From the NCBI RefSeq assembly GCF_900095745.1, contig NZ_FMIR01000007.1, forward strand, positions 26,664 through 90,663: a DNA stretch of 64,000 bases. The letters run 5' to 3'. Positions 51,120-59,725 of the stretch are shown here, piece by piece. Under the pieces are notes generated by a model. That model was not told where the DNA came from. It worked only from the letters and a program-made list of their open reading frames with translations, and ran no database searches. Origin of the DNA: Microbacterium oxydans. Lineage in GTDB: Bacteria; Actinomycetota; Actinomycetes; Actinomycetales; Microbacteriaceae. The translations under genes were made by a program, and so were the position numbers. Each line of letters opens with the position of its first letter. The first letter of the stretch is position 1.

Positions 51120-52403
51120 ATGGCACTCGTTCTCGGGGTCGACTCCTCGACCCAGTCCTGCAAGGTCGTCGTCGTCGACTCCGAGACGGGTGCCGTCGTG
51201 CGCTCCGGCCGCGCTCCGCATCCCGATGGCACGTCGGTCGATCCCGAGGCGTGGTGGGTCGCGTTGCAGGCGGCCATCGCGGATGCCGGTGGCCTCGATG
51301 ACGTGGAGGCCGGGGCGATCGGTGGGCAGCAGCACGGCCTCGTCGCCCTCGATGCGGAGGGACGCGTCATCCGCGACGCCCTGCTGTGGAACGACACCCG
51401 TTCCGCCCAGGCGGCGGAAGACCTGATCTCCGAGTTCGGGGCCGCAACCCTGGCCGACCGCACCGGACTCGTACCGGTCGCCTCGTTCACGATCACGAAG
51501 CTGCGCTGGCTGCGCGACCACGAGCCCGAGAATGCGGCTCGGGTCGCCGCCGTCGCCCTGCCGCACGACTGGCTGACCTGGCGGCTGCGTGGGTTCGGGC
51601 CCGAGCACCCCGACTTCGATGAGCTCGTGACCGACCGGTCGGATGCCTCGGGCACCGGCTACTGGAACCCTGCGACCGGCGAGTACGACCGCGAGCTGCT
51701 CGTCGCCGCGCTCGGCCACGACGTGATCCTGCCGCGTGTGCTCGGGCCGCGCGAGTTCGTGACGGACGCTGCGTCGCGTCGCGTCGCCCCCGGTGCGGGA
51801 GACAACGCGGCCGTCGCGCTGGGCCTCGGCGCGCGGACGGGCGACGTGGTCGTCTCGATCGGCACCTCGGGCACCATCTTCGCCGTGACCGACCGCCCGG
51901 TGGCGGAACCGACCGGCATCGTCGCGGGGTTCGCGGATGCCGACGGCGGGTACCTGCCGCTGGTCTGCACGCTCAACGCCGCACGGGTGCTCGACGTGAT
52001 CGCGAGCCTCCTCGGAGTGGACCACGACGGGCTGAGCGCGCTCGCCCTGACCGCCGAACCGGGCGCCGGCGGACTCGAACTCGTGCCGTACTTCGAGGGC
52101 GAGCGCTCCCCCAACCTGCCCGATGCCACCGCGAGCCTGAACGCCATGACGCTCGCTTCCACCACCCGCGAGAACCTCGCCAGGGCTGCGGTCGAGGGGA
52201 TGCTCGGCGGGCTCCGGTTCGGGCTCGACGCGCTGCGAGAGCTCGGCATCCCGCTCGAACGTGTGCTGCTCGTGGGCGGCGGCGCGCAGTCGCAGGCCGT
52301 GCGCGAGATCGCCCCGCTGGTCTTCGAGCTGCCGGTCGAGGTGCCGGAGGCCGCGGAGTATGTCGCAGTCGGCATGGCGCGTCAGGCGGCCTCGGTGCTC
52401 TGA
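51120..52403 (+). CDS. xylB: Xylulokinase
   Basis: Phosphorylates D-xylulose to xylulose 5-phosphate for the pentose phosphate pathway. 427 residues, FGGY sugar kinase: [16 protein letters not shown] phosphate loop, [21 protein letters not shown] with the catalytic Asp, and [16 protein letters not shown] near the end. A little shorter than the roughly 450-490 residues of many xylulokinases. The ribosome site is weak, and only 8 bp separate it from xylA, which indicates coupling. Confidence 0.95.
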   Translation: MALVLGVDSSTQSCKVVVVDSETGAVVRSGRAPHPDGTSVDPEAWWVALQAAIADAGGLDDVEAGAIGGQQHGLVALDAEGRVIRDALLWNDTRSAQAAEDLISEFGAATLADRTGLVPVASFTITKLRWLRDHEPENAARVAAVALPHDWLTWRLRGFGPEHPDFDELVTDRSDASGTGYWNPATGEYDRELLVAALGHDVILPRVLGPREFVTDAASRRVAPGAGDNAAVALGLGARTGDVVVSIGTSGTIFAVTDRPVAEPTGIVAGFADADGGYLPLVCTLNAARVLDVIASLLGVDHDGLSALALTAEPGAGGLELVPYFEGERSPNLPDATASLNAMTLASTTRENLARAAVEGMLGGLRFGLDALRELGIPLERVLLVGGGAQSQAVREIAPLVFELPVEVPEAAEYVAVGMARQAASVL

Positions 52404-52415
52404 CAGGATCGGGGC

Positions 52416-52721
52416 ATGATCACCGTTCACCTGCGCTACGAGATCGATCCCGACAAGCTCGAGGACTTCACCGCGTACGGTCGCACCTGGATCCGGCTCG
52501 TGGCCAAGCACGGCGGCACGCACCACGGCTACTTCCTGCCGAGCGAGGGCGACAGCGACGAGGCGTTCGCGCTGTTCACGTTCCCCTCCCTCGCCGAGTA
52601 CGAGGTCTACCGCACCGCCTCGAAGACGGACCCGGAGTGCATCGAGGCGTTCGAGTTCGCGCGCCGCACGCAGTGCATCCGCCGCTACGAGCGTCGCTTC
52701 CTGAGCCCCGTCTTCGAGTGA
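52416..52721 (+). CDS. NIPSNAP-family small protein
   Basis: 101-residue ferredoxin-like fold protein: VHLRYEIDPDKLEDFTAYGR, then HGGTHHGYFLPSEGD and a final CIRRYERRFLSPVFE, as in NIPSNAP/YciI-like proteins. It follows xylB by 12 bp and overlaps the next oxidoreductase gene by 4 bp. Biochemical role unknown for bacterial members. Confidence 0.85.
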   Translation: MITVHLRYEIDPDKLEDFTAYGRTWIRLVAKHGGTHHGYFLPSEGDSDEAFALFTFPSLAEYEVYRTASKTDPECIEAFEFARRTQCIRRYERRFLSPVFE

Positions 52722-53782
52722 CGACACGGGAAGCGGAGTCTGAGCGTCGAGCAACCGAACGCGACCGCATCATCGTGATCGGCGCCGGTGTGATCGGCGC
52801 CTCGGTCGCACATCACCTGGCTCGCGCGGGACACGACGTGATCGTGCTCGACAGCCGGACACCGGGGGCGGGGGTGACGGCCGCGTCGTTCGCCTGGGTC
52901 GGCATGGCCAAGAGCCCCGCCGATGCCTATGCGGGCTCTGTTCGTCAGCGTGCGCGGCCGGAGTTCGATCGTGTCCTCACGGAACTCACCGCACCCATCG
53001 GGCTTCGTCCCTTCGGCGCGGTCACCTGGGAGGAATCCGAGGATCTGACTCGGGCCTTCGTCGCCGACCACCAGGCCGCGGGACACCGGATGGAGCTGCT
53101 CACGGCGCGCGAAGTGTTGATGCGGGAGCCGGGCCTTCGTGACGCACCCGATGTCGTGGCCTACGCCCCCGATGATGTCGGCATCGACCCCGTCGCCTAT
53201 ACCCGCGCCCTGCTGCAGAGCGCGCAGGAGCACGGCGCGGAGGTGCGGACCGGCACGACCGTACTGCGGGTGCTCAGCGATGGCGGCGGAGTTCGAGGCG
53301 TTCTCACCGACCGCGGCGAACTCGAGGCGAAGAGCGTCGTCGTCGCGGCCGGCACCGCCTCCGTGGGCATCGCCGCATCCGCCGGAGTCGACATCGACGT
53401 CGTGGGGTCGCCATGCTGCCTGCTGCGCTTCTCCACCCCTCGCCCGCTCCTGCGCGGCATCCTCTCCACCCCGGAGCTCGAGGTTCGCCAGCTGGACGAC
53501 ACCACCCTCCTCGCCGCAGAAGACGTTCCCGAGGGCTTCTTAGGTGATCCGAGAGAGCTCGCCGTTTCCACCCTCGCCGCGATCCGCAGCTCTTTCGTCG
53601 ACGCCGAAGATGTCCGCCTCGAACATGCCGTCATCGCCGACCGCCCGATACCGGCGGGCGATCGACCCCTGGTCGGGCCGGTGCCCGCGATGCCCGGCCT
53701 CCATCTGGCGATCGCCCACCCCGGCGTGATCCTGTCGGCCGAGATCGGACGCGTGGTCGCCGCCGACCACACCTTGCTCTGA
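52718..53782 (+). CDS. FAD-dependent oxidoreductase, D-amino-acid oxidase fold
   Basis: 354 residues, starting with GTG at 52718 that overlaps the NIPSNAP stop (GTGA). The Rossmann motif VIGAGVIGASVAHHL gives G22-x-G24-xx-G27, followed by LDSRTPGAGVTAASF, and a C-terminal FAD-binding segment PGLHLAIAHPGVILSAEIG. This is the DAO superfamily that oxidises amines or amino acids such as glycine or sarcosine. Its link to the xylose genes is unexplained; substrate unknown. Confidence 0.88.
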   Translation: MTTREAESERRATERDRIIVIGAGVIGASVAHHLARAGHDVIVLDSRTPGAGVTAASFAWVGMAKSPADAYAGSVRQRARPEFDRVLTELTAPIGLRPFGAVTWEESEDLTRAFVADHQAAGHRMELLTAREVLMREPGLRDAPDVVAYAPDDVGIDPVAYTRALLQSAQEHGAEVRTGTTVLRVLSDGGGVRGVLTDRGELEAKSVVVAAGTASVGIAASAGVDIDVVGSPCCLLRFSTPRPLLRGILSTPELEVRQLDDTTLLAAEDVPEGFLGDPRELAVSTLAAIRSSFVDAEDVRLEHAVIADRPIPAGDRPLVGPVPAMPGLHLAIAHPGVILSAEIGRVVAADHTLL

Positions 53783-53797
53783 GGCCCCGAGGCGCGA

Positions 53798-54262
53798 TCA
53801 GCCTTCGAGGTTCCTGCGCAGCGCGGCCGTGATGTCATCCACCTGGGCGAGCTGTTCGGGTGTGAGCGCGTCGACGAACAGGTCACGGATGGCGCGAAGG
53901 TGCGGCACGTTCGCGGCCCGGAACACGTCGGCTCCGATCTCGGTGAGGAGAACATCGACGCCGTGCACACCGTCGGCGCACGGAACTCTACGGACGAGCC
54001 CCCGCTTCTCCATCCGGCCGAGGTGGTGCGAGAGTCGGCTGCGCTCCCAGTCGATCAGGGCGGCGAGTTCGGAGGAGCGCGCCCTGCGGCCGTCGGCTTC
54101 GCTGAGCGCGAGCAGCACCTGGTAGTCGCCGGAGGAGAGCGACGACTCGCTCTGCAATTGCGCGGCGAAACGAGAGCGAAGGACCTCGCTGGTCTCGATG
54201 AAGTCCCGCCAGATGCGCAGCTGCTCGGGTGTCGGCGTGCGGCGACGTCGTTCTTCGGCCAT
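53798..54262 (-). CDS. MarR-family transcriptional regulator
   Basis: 154 residues. HTH with SSGDYQVLLALSEADGRRAR and IDWERSRLSHHLGRMEKRGLV, wing with a Cys (VPCADG) that could sense redox state, and C-terminal dimer helix. GGGAGGG lies before the ATG. Divergent from a flavin oxidoreductase gene, with two copies of TTGA(T/C)ACGTCAA between them that are its probable operators. Confidence 0.9.
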   Translation of the reverse strand: MAEERRRRTPTPEQLRIWRDFIETSEVLRSRFAAQLQSESSLSSGDYQVLLALSEADGRRARSSELAALIDWERSRLSHHLGRMEKRGLVRRVPCADGVHGVDVLLTEIGADVFRAANVPHLRAIRDLFVDALTPEQLAQVDDITAALRRNLEG

Positions 54263-54278
54263 GGCACCCTCCCGGGAA

Positions 54279-54320
54279 TTGATACGTCAATCCTAAGGTT
54301 AGAAGCTATTGACACGTCAA
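54279..54320. promoter_or_regulatory. Two near-identical MarR-type palindromes
   Basis: TTGATACGTCAA (54279-54290) and TTGACACGTCAA (54309-54320) lie 30 bp apart, about three helical turns, between the MarR gene and the oxidoreductase gene. Both contain the same TTGA...TCAA dyad, and the second includes a -35-like TTGACA. Confidence 0.68.
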
Positions 54321-54354
54321 TCCGGAGGGACCGGTGCCGTGGAGAAGGGTCGTG

Positions 54355-55461
54355 ATGGACATGACGGAACTCGAGTTCGGGCTGAACTCCTTCGGCGAGG
54401 TGGCGACGGACGGGGGCCGCATCCTGTCGGACGGCGAGACGCTGCGGCTGCTGGTCGAGGAGGCGCAGCTCGCCGAGTCGGTCGGCCTCGATGTCTTCAG
54501 CGTCGGCGAGCACTACCGCGAGGGGCACATGGACTCCGCGACGCCGGTGCTGCTGGCTGCCGCGGCGCAGGCCACGTCGACGATCGGGCTCGGCTCGTCG
54601 GTGACGGTGCTCTCGACGCAGGATCCGGTGCGGCTGTACCAGGAGTTCGCGACCGTCGACGGGCTTTCCGACGGACGCGCCCAGCTCATCCTCGGACGGG
54701 CGTCGGCGATCGAGTCGTTCCCGCTCTTCGGGTACGACATCGCCGAGTATGAGCGGATCTTCGAGGAGAAGCTCGACCTGTTCCTGCGCCTGATGCGCGA
54801 GAACAGCGTCACCTGGAGCGGCAACTACCGCAGCCCGCTCGAGAACGTGCGCCTGCATCCGCGCATGCCCGAGGGCGGCATCCCGTCGTGGATCGGCATC
54901 GGCGGCAGCCCCGACTCCGTCATCCGCGCCGCCGAGAACGGACTGCCCTTGATGATGGCCATCATCGGCGGACGGCCTGAGCGCTTCGCCGGCCACGCCC
55001 GGCTCTACCTGCGTGCGCTGGAGCAGTTCGGGCGGGCGGAACTCCCGATCGGGCAGCACTCGCTCGGCCTCATCGCCGACACCGACGACGAGGCCAAGAA
55101 CGTGCACTGGAAGCACTGGGAGCCGGTCGTGACCCAGATGAGCAAGGAGCGCGGCTTCTACGCGCCCACCCTCGAGCGCTACGAGGAGGAGGTCGGCACC
55201 GGCGCCCTCTACGTCGGCTCCCCCGAGACCGTCGCGCACAAGCTCGCCGCCGCCGTTCGGAGCAATCACCTGTCGCGGTTCGACCTGAAGTACGACCTCA
55301 TGCACCTGCCGAAGGACGTGCGCGCGCGCAGCATCCGCCTCTTCGGAGAGAAAGTCGCCCCGCGCGTGCGCGAACTGCTCGCCGACGACCCCGGAGAGGG
55401 CGCGTTCGCCGACCCGGGTGTGGCGCAGATCACGAAAGACGGCAAGGCCGTCCACGCGTGA
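54355..55461 (+). CDS. LLM-class flavin-dependent oxidoreductase
   Basis: FMN- or F420-dependent monooxygenase/reductase related to bacterial luciferase alpha chain, 368 residues. TIM barrel with [47 protein letters not shown] and a central insertion; C-terminal [14 protein letters not shown] typical of this clan. The ATG at 54355 follows AAGGG; a GTG at 54334 with GGAGG 5 nt upstream would add seven residues and cannot be excluded. Divergent from MarR; followed by a NAD(P)-binding protein gene. Confidence 0.9.
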   Translation: MDMTELEFGLNSFGEVATDGGRILSDGETLRLLVEEAQLAESVGLDVFSVGEHYREGHMDSATPVLLAAAAQATSTIGLGSSVTVLSTQDPVRLYQEFATVDGLSDGRAQLILGRASAIESFPLFGYDIAEYERIFEEKLDLFLRLMRENSVTWSGNYRSPLENVRLHPRMPEGGIPSWIGIGGSPDSVIRAAENGLPLMMAIIGGRPERFAGHARLYLRALEQFGRAELPIGQHSLGLIADTDDEAKNVHWKHWEPVVTQMSKERGFYAPTLERYEEEVGTGALYVGSPETVAHKLAAAVRSNHLSRFDLKYDLMHLPKDVRARSIRLFGEKVAPRVRELLADDPGEGAFADPGVAQITKDGKAVHA

Positions 55462-55472
55462 GGGAGATCACC

Positions 55473-56132
55473 ATGAACGACACCATCGAGACTCTCGGCA
55501 TCCTCGGCGCGGGCAAGGTGGGCACCACGATCGCCCGCCTCGCCCTCGCCGCGGGGTACCGCGTGCTCATCGCGGGCTCGGGCGCGCCGGAACGGATCGC
55601 GCTCACCATCGACGTCTTCGCGCCCGGGGCCAACGCGGTGACGGCCGCGGACGCGGCTGCCGGGGCGGATGCCGTCATCCTGGCCCTTCCCCTCGGCAAG
55701 TACCGCACGCTCCCGGTCGAGCAGCTGCGCGGGACGTTGGTGCTCGACGCCATGAACTACTGGTGGGAGACCGACGGGATCCGTGACGATCTGAGCGATC
55801 CGCGCACCTCGACCAGCGAGCTGGTGCAGGAGTTCCTGCGGGAGTCGCGGGTGGTGAAGGCACTGAACCACATGGGCTATCACGACCTCGAAGACGAGTC
55901 CAGACCCGCAGGAGCGACCGGGCGCAAGGCCATCGCCGTCGCGGGGGACGAGCCTGCCGACCTCGCCACGGTCGCTGCGGTGATCGACGGGCTCGGCTTC
56001 GATTCCGTCGTCCTCGACAGCCTGGCAGAGGGCGCCGTACTCCAGCCCGGGAACCCCGCGTTCGGCGCCGACGTCACCGCCGAGGAGCTGCGTAGACTGA
56101 TCGGCATCCCCTCGCAGAGCGCGCCGCGCTGA
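55473..56132 (+). CDS. NAD(P)-binding oxidoreductase, F420 reductase-like
   Basis: 219 residues from the ATG at 55473 (GAGGGAG 6 nt upstream). The N-terminal Rossmann motif [18 protein letters not shown] (G12-x-G14-xx-G17) resembles F420H2:NADP oxidoreductase-type proteins, and [10 protein letters not shown] and [13 protein letters not shown] match this family. It follows the LLM oxidoreductase after 11 bp and could recycle its reduced cofactor; inference only. Confidence 0.86.
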   Translation: MNDTIETLGILGAGKVGTTIARLALAAGYRVLIAGSGAPERIALTIDVFAPGANAVTAADAAAGADAVILALPLGKYRTLPVEQLRGTLVLDAMNYWWETDGIRDDLSDPRTSTSELVQEFLRESRVVKALNHMGYHDLEDESRPAGATGRKAIAVAGDEPADLATVAAVIDGLGFDSVVLDSLAEGAVLQPGNPAFGADVTAEELRRLIGIPSQSAPR

Positions 56133-56205
56133 CGGCCCGGTCGGGCAGACGACCGCGCTGGCCCGGCTAGGCTCCCAGAAGTCGGCGACCCCCACGGAGG
56201 CATTG

Positions 56206-56763
56206 ATGCCCACTCCCCTCAGACTGCGCGCGAGCGCACTCGTGCTCGCAGGCATGCTGGCCTGCGCCGGCTGCGCGGGAGCGTCCGTCCCGAGCCCGCC
56301 GGAGGCCGTCGGCGACGACTTCCCCGGCACGTGCCTGCCGTCGGAGGTCTCCTGGCCGTCCGACTTCCTCGAGTCCCTGCCCGGAGAGTCGGAGGCGATC
56401 GGCGGCACCATCGTGGGCCTGCGCCTCGAGTGGCTCGACGACGATTTCGCGTGGCGGCTGCGCAGCGCCGACACCCGTGAGGACACGTTCGGCGAGCGGG
56501 TCGACGACCCGAGCTTCGGCCGGGAGTCGCTAGTCGACGTCCGCACCCTGGAGGTTCTCTCGACCGGCGAGACGGAGCTCACCGAGGCGGAGCAGCAGCT
56601 GAACGGCAGCAGCGCCTACACCGCGGCGCAGCTCTCGGGTGAGCAGTACCCGAGTCCGCTCATCGTGGAGATGGCCCGCGTGATGGACGACGGCGCGCCC
56701 GTGTGGCAGCTCACGATGTGCGACACCGCCACGAACGAGTTGACGGTCACGACCCTGAATTGA
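56206..56763 (+). CDS. Hypothetical lipoprotein
   Basis: 185 residues with a lipoprotein-type N-terminus (MPTPLRLRASALVLAGMLAC); either Cys20 or Cys23 may be the lipid site. The mature part has two Cys residues (GTCLPSE, MCDTATN) likely disulfide-linked, and no recognised enzyme motif. GGAGG is 5 nt before the ATG. It stands alone, between the LLM operon and the YhgE operon. Confidence 0.82.
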   Translation: MPTPLRLRASALVLAGMLACAGCAGASVPSPPEAVGDDFPGTCLPSEVSWPSDFLESLPGESEAIGGTIVGLRLEWLDDDFAWRLRSADTREDTFGERVDDPSFGRESLVDVRTLEVLSTGETELTEAEQQLNGSSAYTAAQLSGEQYPSPLIVEMARVMDDGAPVWQLTMCDTATNELTVTTLN

Positions 56764-56793
56764 CCCACGCCTGACCGCTTTACTCAGCTAACT

Positions 56794-56809
56794 TGCACGC
56801 TGGTGTGCA
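56794..56809. promoter_or_regulatory. Inverted repeat TGCAC-N6-GTGCA before the YhgE operon
   Basis: TGCAC (56794-56798) and GTGCA (56805-56809) form a dyad with a 6-nt spacer of TetR-operator size, 21 bp before the first YhgE gene. The TetR gene at 61932, last in that operon, is the natural candidate to bind it. The TTGCAC inside it could also serve as a -35 element. Confidence 0.5.
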
Positions 56810-56830
56810 CGTATTGTGTAAACTCGTCCT

Positions 56831-59725
56831 GTGAAACAGAGCTGGCGGGTCTACAAGCGCGACGTCAAGAGACTCTCCCGCGTGCCCAAAGCCTGGATCA
56901 TCATCATCGGGGTGCTCATCACCCCGGCCCTGTACGCGTGGTTCAACATCAACGCATTCTGGGACCCCTACGCGAACACCGCGAACATCCGCGTGGCGGT
57001 GGTCGATCTCGACGAGGGCGCCACGTCCGACCTCACCGGCCACATCGACATCGGCGAGCAGGTGACCGCGCAGCTCAAGGACGACGACCAGCTCGGCTGG
57101 ACGTTCATGGGCGAGGACGAGGCTCAGGAGGCCGTGAAGAAGGGCGACGTCTACGCCGCCATCGTCATACCTGCGCAGTTCAGCGAAGACCTGGTCAGCA
57201 TCACCAGCGGCGACTTCACCCAGCCGGCGCTGGAGTACTACGTCAACGAGAAGGCCGGGGCGATCGCGCCCAAGATCACCGACGTCGGCGCATCCGAACT
57301 CGACAAGCAGGTCACCACCGCCTTCAAGGAGCAGGTGGCTCTCGCCGCGACGAACGCTCTCAAAGACGTCGGCGACTCCACCGAGCTGCGACTGCTGAAC
57401 GCCAGGGACAACACCCTCAACGCGTTCGACCAGGCGGCGCAGACCATCTCGTCAGCGCGGGAGAACCTCGCCGAGACGCAGGACGGGCTCACCTCGTCTC
57501 GCGGCACGCTCGCCTCCGCACGGAGCACGCTCGGCGACGTCGACAAGACGCTCGGCGACGTGCAGAAGTCGCTCGCCCAGACGCAGTCGATCATCGCCGA
57601 GACGCAGAAGGAGGTGATCGCCTTCACCGACAGCGCCACCACCGCGTTCCTCCAGGGCACCACGCTGCTCGCCGATGCGTCGTCGAAGGCGAACGTCTCG
57701 ATCACCCGTCTCACCCAGAGCCTCGAGCAGGCGGGTGTGCGCATCGACGCCGGGATCGACGACGTCTCGAATGTGCTCGAGGCGAACGAAGCGGCCGCCG
57801 CGCGTCTGCAGGCCCTCGTGGACGGTACCGACCTCAGCGACGAGACGAAGCAGCAGCTCACCGAGGTCATCGCCTCGCTGCAGCAGCGCAACGCCACCGA
57901 CCAGCAACTGCTCGCCGACCTGAAGGACCTCAAGGCCAGCGCGTCCGACACCGTGGGCTCCGTTCAGGCGACAGCCGACGCGGTCGACAAGGCGATGCAG
58001 GACACCAGGGATGCGTCGTCGGCGATGCGCGACATCCTCACCCGCACCGTCCCCTCGCTGAACAGCGCCATGTCGCAGCTGTCGTCGAGCGTCGGATCGC
58101 TCTCGGCGGCACTGGATGCGCAGAAGGGCGTGCTCGCCGAAGCCGATCAGCTGCTGGGCGGGTTGGACTCTCAGCTCGTGGCCACCTCGTCGGCACTGGA
58201 GAGTTTCGACGGCGACCTCGCCGGCATCGAGCAGGGCCTGCAGACCTCGCGCACCGACGTCGTCGCCCTCAACGCCGCATCCGAATGGGGTCTGCTGGGC
58301 ACACTGACCGACCTGGAGCCCGAGCAGATCGCCCAGTTCATCTCCTCGCCCGTCGAGGTCGACGAGCACCTGGTGTTCCCCGTCGACACCTACGGGTCGG
58401 CGATGGCCGCGCTCTTCACGAACCTGTCGCTGTGGATCGGCGCCTTCGTGCTCATGGTGATCTTCCGCGTCGAGGTCGACACCGAGGGCGTCGAGGGGGT
58501 CACCGTGCGCGAGGCCTACTTCGGCCGCTTCTTCCTCTTCGCGACGCTCGCCGTCGGCCAGGCGCTGATCGTGTGCACCGGAAACCTCATCATCGGCGTG
58601 CAGACCGTCAGCGCCGCTGCCTTCGTCGGCACGGGTGTGCTCATCGCCCTCGCCTACGTGAGCATCATCTATGCCCTCTGCGTCGCGTTCGGGCACGTCG
58701 GCCGCGGCCTGTGCATCCTGCTCGTGATCATGCAGATCCCCGGCGCATCCGGGCTGTACCCGATCGAGCTGATGCCCGGATTCTTCCGGGCCATCTATCC
58801 GCTCCTCCCGTTCTCGTACGGCATCGACGCGATGCGCGAGACGATCGGCGGGTTCTACGACGGCCACTACTGGCGGTACTTGGGCGCCCTCGCCGTGTTC
58901 GTCGCCCTGGCGTTCCTCATCGGGCTCGTGCTCCGCCGCCGGCTCGCGAACTTCACCCTGCTCTTCAACCGGCAGGTACTCGCGACCGACCTCCTGATCG
59001 GGGAGAAGGTGCAGGTCGTCGGCAGCGGGTATCGGCTCACCGACGTGATCCGCGCGCTCTCGAACCGCAGCGAATACCGCGAAGACCTCGCTCGACGCGC
59101 CGAGCCGTTCACCCGCCGCTACCCCACCCTGTTGAAGGCGACGGTGCTCACGGGGGTCGCCGGGCTCGTCGTGCTCGGGGTCATCACCTGGGCGCTCCCC
59201 GAATCGAAGGCGCTGCTGCTGGGCCTGTGGACGCTCTGGATCCTGCTCGTCATCGGATTCCTCGTGGCCATCGAATACATCAAGCACAGCTTCGAGAACG
59301 GCGCGGAGGTCGCGGCCCTCGACGACGCTGAGCTGCGCGAGCTCGCCCTCGTCGGGCCCGCCGGTCGTGACGCGGTCATGCCCGCCTCAACGGACGAGAA
59401 TTCCGACACGGTCCCGTACACGCCCGTCGTCCCCACCGAGCCGGATGGGCGGGCCGTCACCGTTGTGCCGGACGTGCCGGACGCACCGGACGCACCGGCC
59501 GGCGGCGCCGAGGCAGACGCCCTGCTCACCGAATGGTTCGAGCCCGAGCCGGACGCGCAGCCGTATCCGGAGACGGAGACGGAAGCGGAACCCCGCATCG
59601 GACCGGATCCCGAGCAGACCGCCGAGCAGGACGACGCCGAGCAGGCAGAAGAAGATCTCGCGGACGAAGATCCACTCACCGACGAAGACGAACACCGGAC
59701 CGCAGAAGGAGAGGACCGCGCATGA
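56831..59725 (+). CDS. YhgE/Pip family membrane protein (first of pair)
   Basis: 964 residues, relative of the phage infection protein Pip and of type VII secretion-associated EsaA/YueB proteins. One membrane helix (about 20-40) with RVPKAWIIIIGVLITPALYAWFN-like start, the YhgE N-terminal domain (WDPYANTANIRVAVVDLDEG, AAIVIPAQFSEDL), a long helical coiled-coil extracytoplasmic stalk (about 190-510), five or six C-terminal helices of ABC-2 permease type (about 530-830), and an acidic Pro-rich tail from about 855. The start is GTG at 56831 without a good ribosome site. It overlaps the next gene by 4 bp. Confidence 0.88.
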   Translation: MKQSWRVYKRDVKRLSRVPKAWIIIIGVLITPALYAWFNINAFWDPYANTANIRVAVVDLDEGATSDLTGHIDIGEQVTAQLKDDDQLGWTFMGEDEAQEAVKKGDVYAAIVIPAQFSEDLVSITSGDFTQPALEYYVNEKAGAIAPKITDVGASELDKQVTTAFKEQVALAATNALKDVGDSTELRLLNARDNTLNAFDQAAQTISSARENLAETQDGLTSSRGTLASARSTLGDVDKTLGDVQKSLAQTQSIIAETQKEVIAFTDSATTAFLQGTTLLADASSKANVSITRLTQSLEQAGVRIDAGIDDVSNVLEANEAAAARLQALVDGTDLSDETKQQLTEVIASLQQRNATDQQLLADLKDLKASASDTVGSVQATADAVDKAMQDTRDASSAMRDILTRTVPSLNSAMSQLSSSVGSLSAALDAQKGVLAEADQLLGGLDSQLVATSSALESFDGDLAGIEQGLQTSRTDVVALNAASEWGLLGTLTDLEPEQIAQFISSPVEVDEHLVFPVDTYGSAMAALFTNLSLWIGAFVLMVIFRVEVDTEGVEGVTVREAYFGRFFLFATLAVGQALIVCTGNLIIGVQTVSAAAFVGTGVLIALAYVSIIYALCVAFGHVGRGLCILLVIMQIPGASGLYPIELMPGFFRAIYPLLPFSYGIDAMRETIGGFYDGHYWRYLGALAVFVALAFLIGLVLRRRLANFTLLFNRQVLATDLLIGEKVQVVGSGYRLTDVIRALSNRSEYREDLARRAEPFTRRYPTLLKATVLTGVAGLVVLGVITWALPESKALLLGLWTLWILLVIGFLVAIEYIKHSFENGAEVAALDDAELRELALVGPAGRDAVMPASTDENSDTVPYTPVVPTEPDGRAVTVVPDVPDAPDAPAGGAEADALLTEWFEPEPDAQPYPETETEAEPRIGPDPEQTAEQDDAEQAEEDLADEDPLTDEDEHRTAEGEDRA

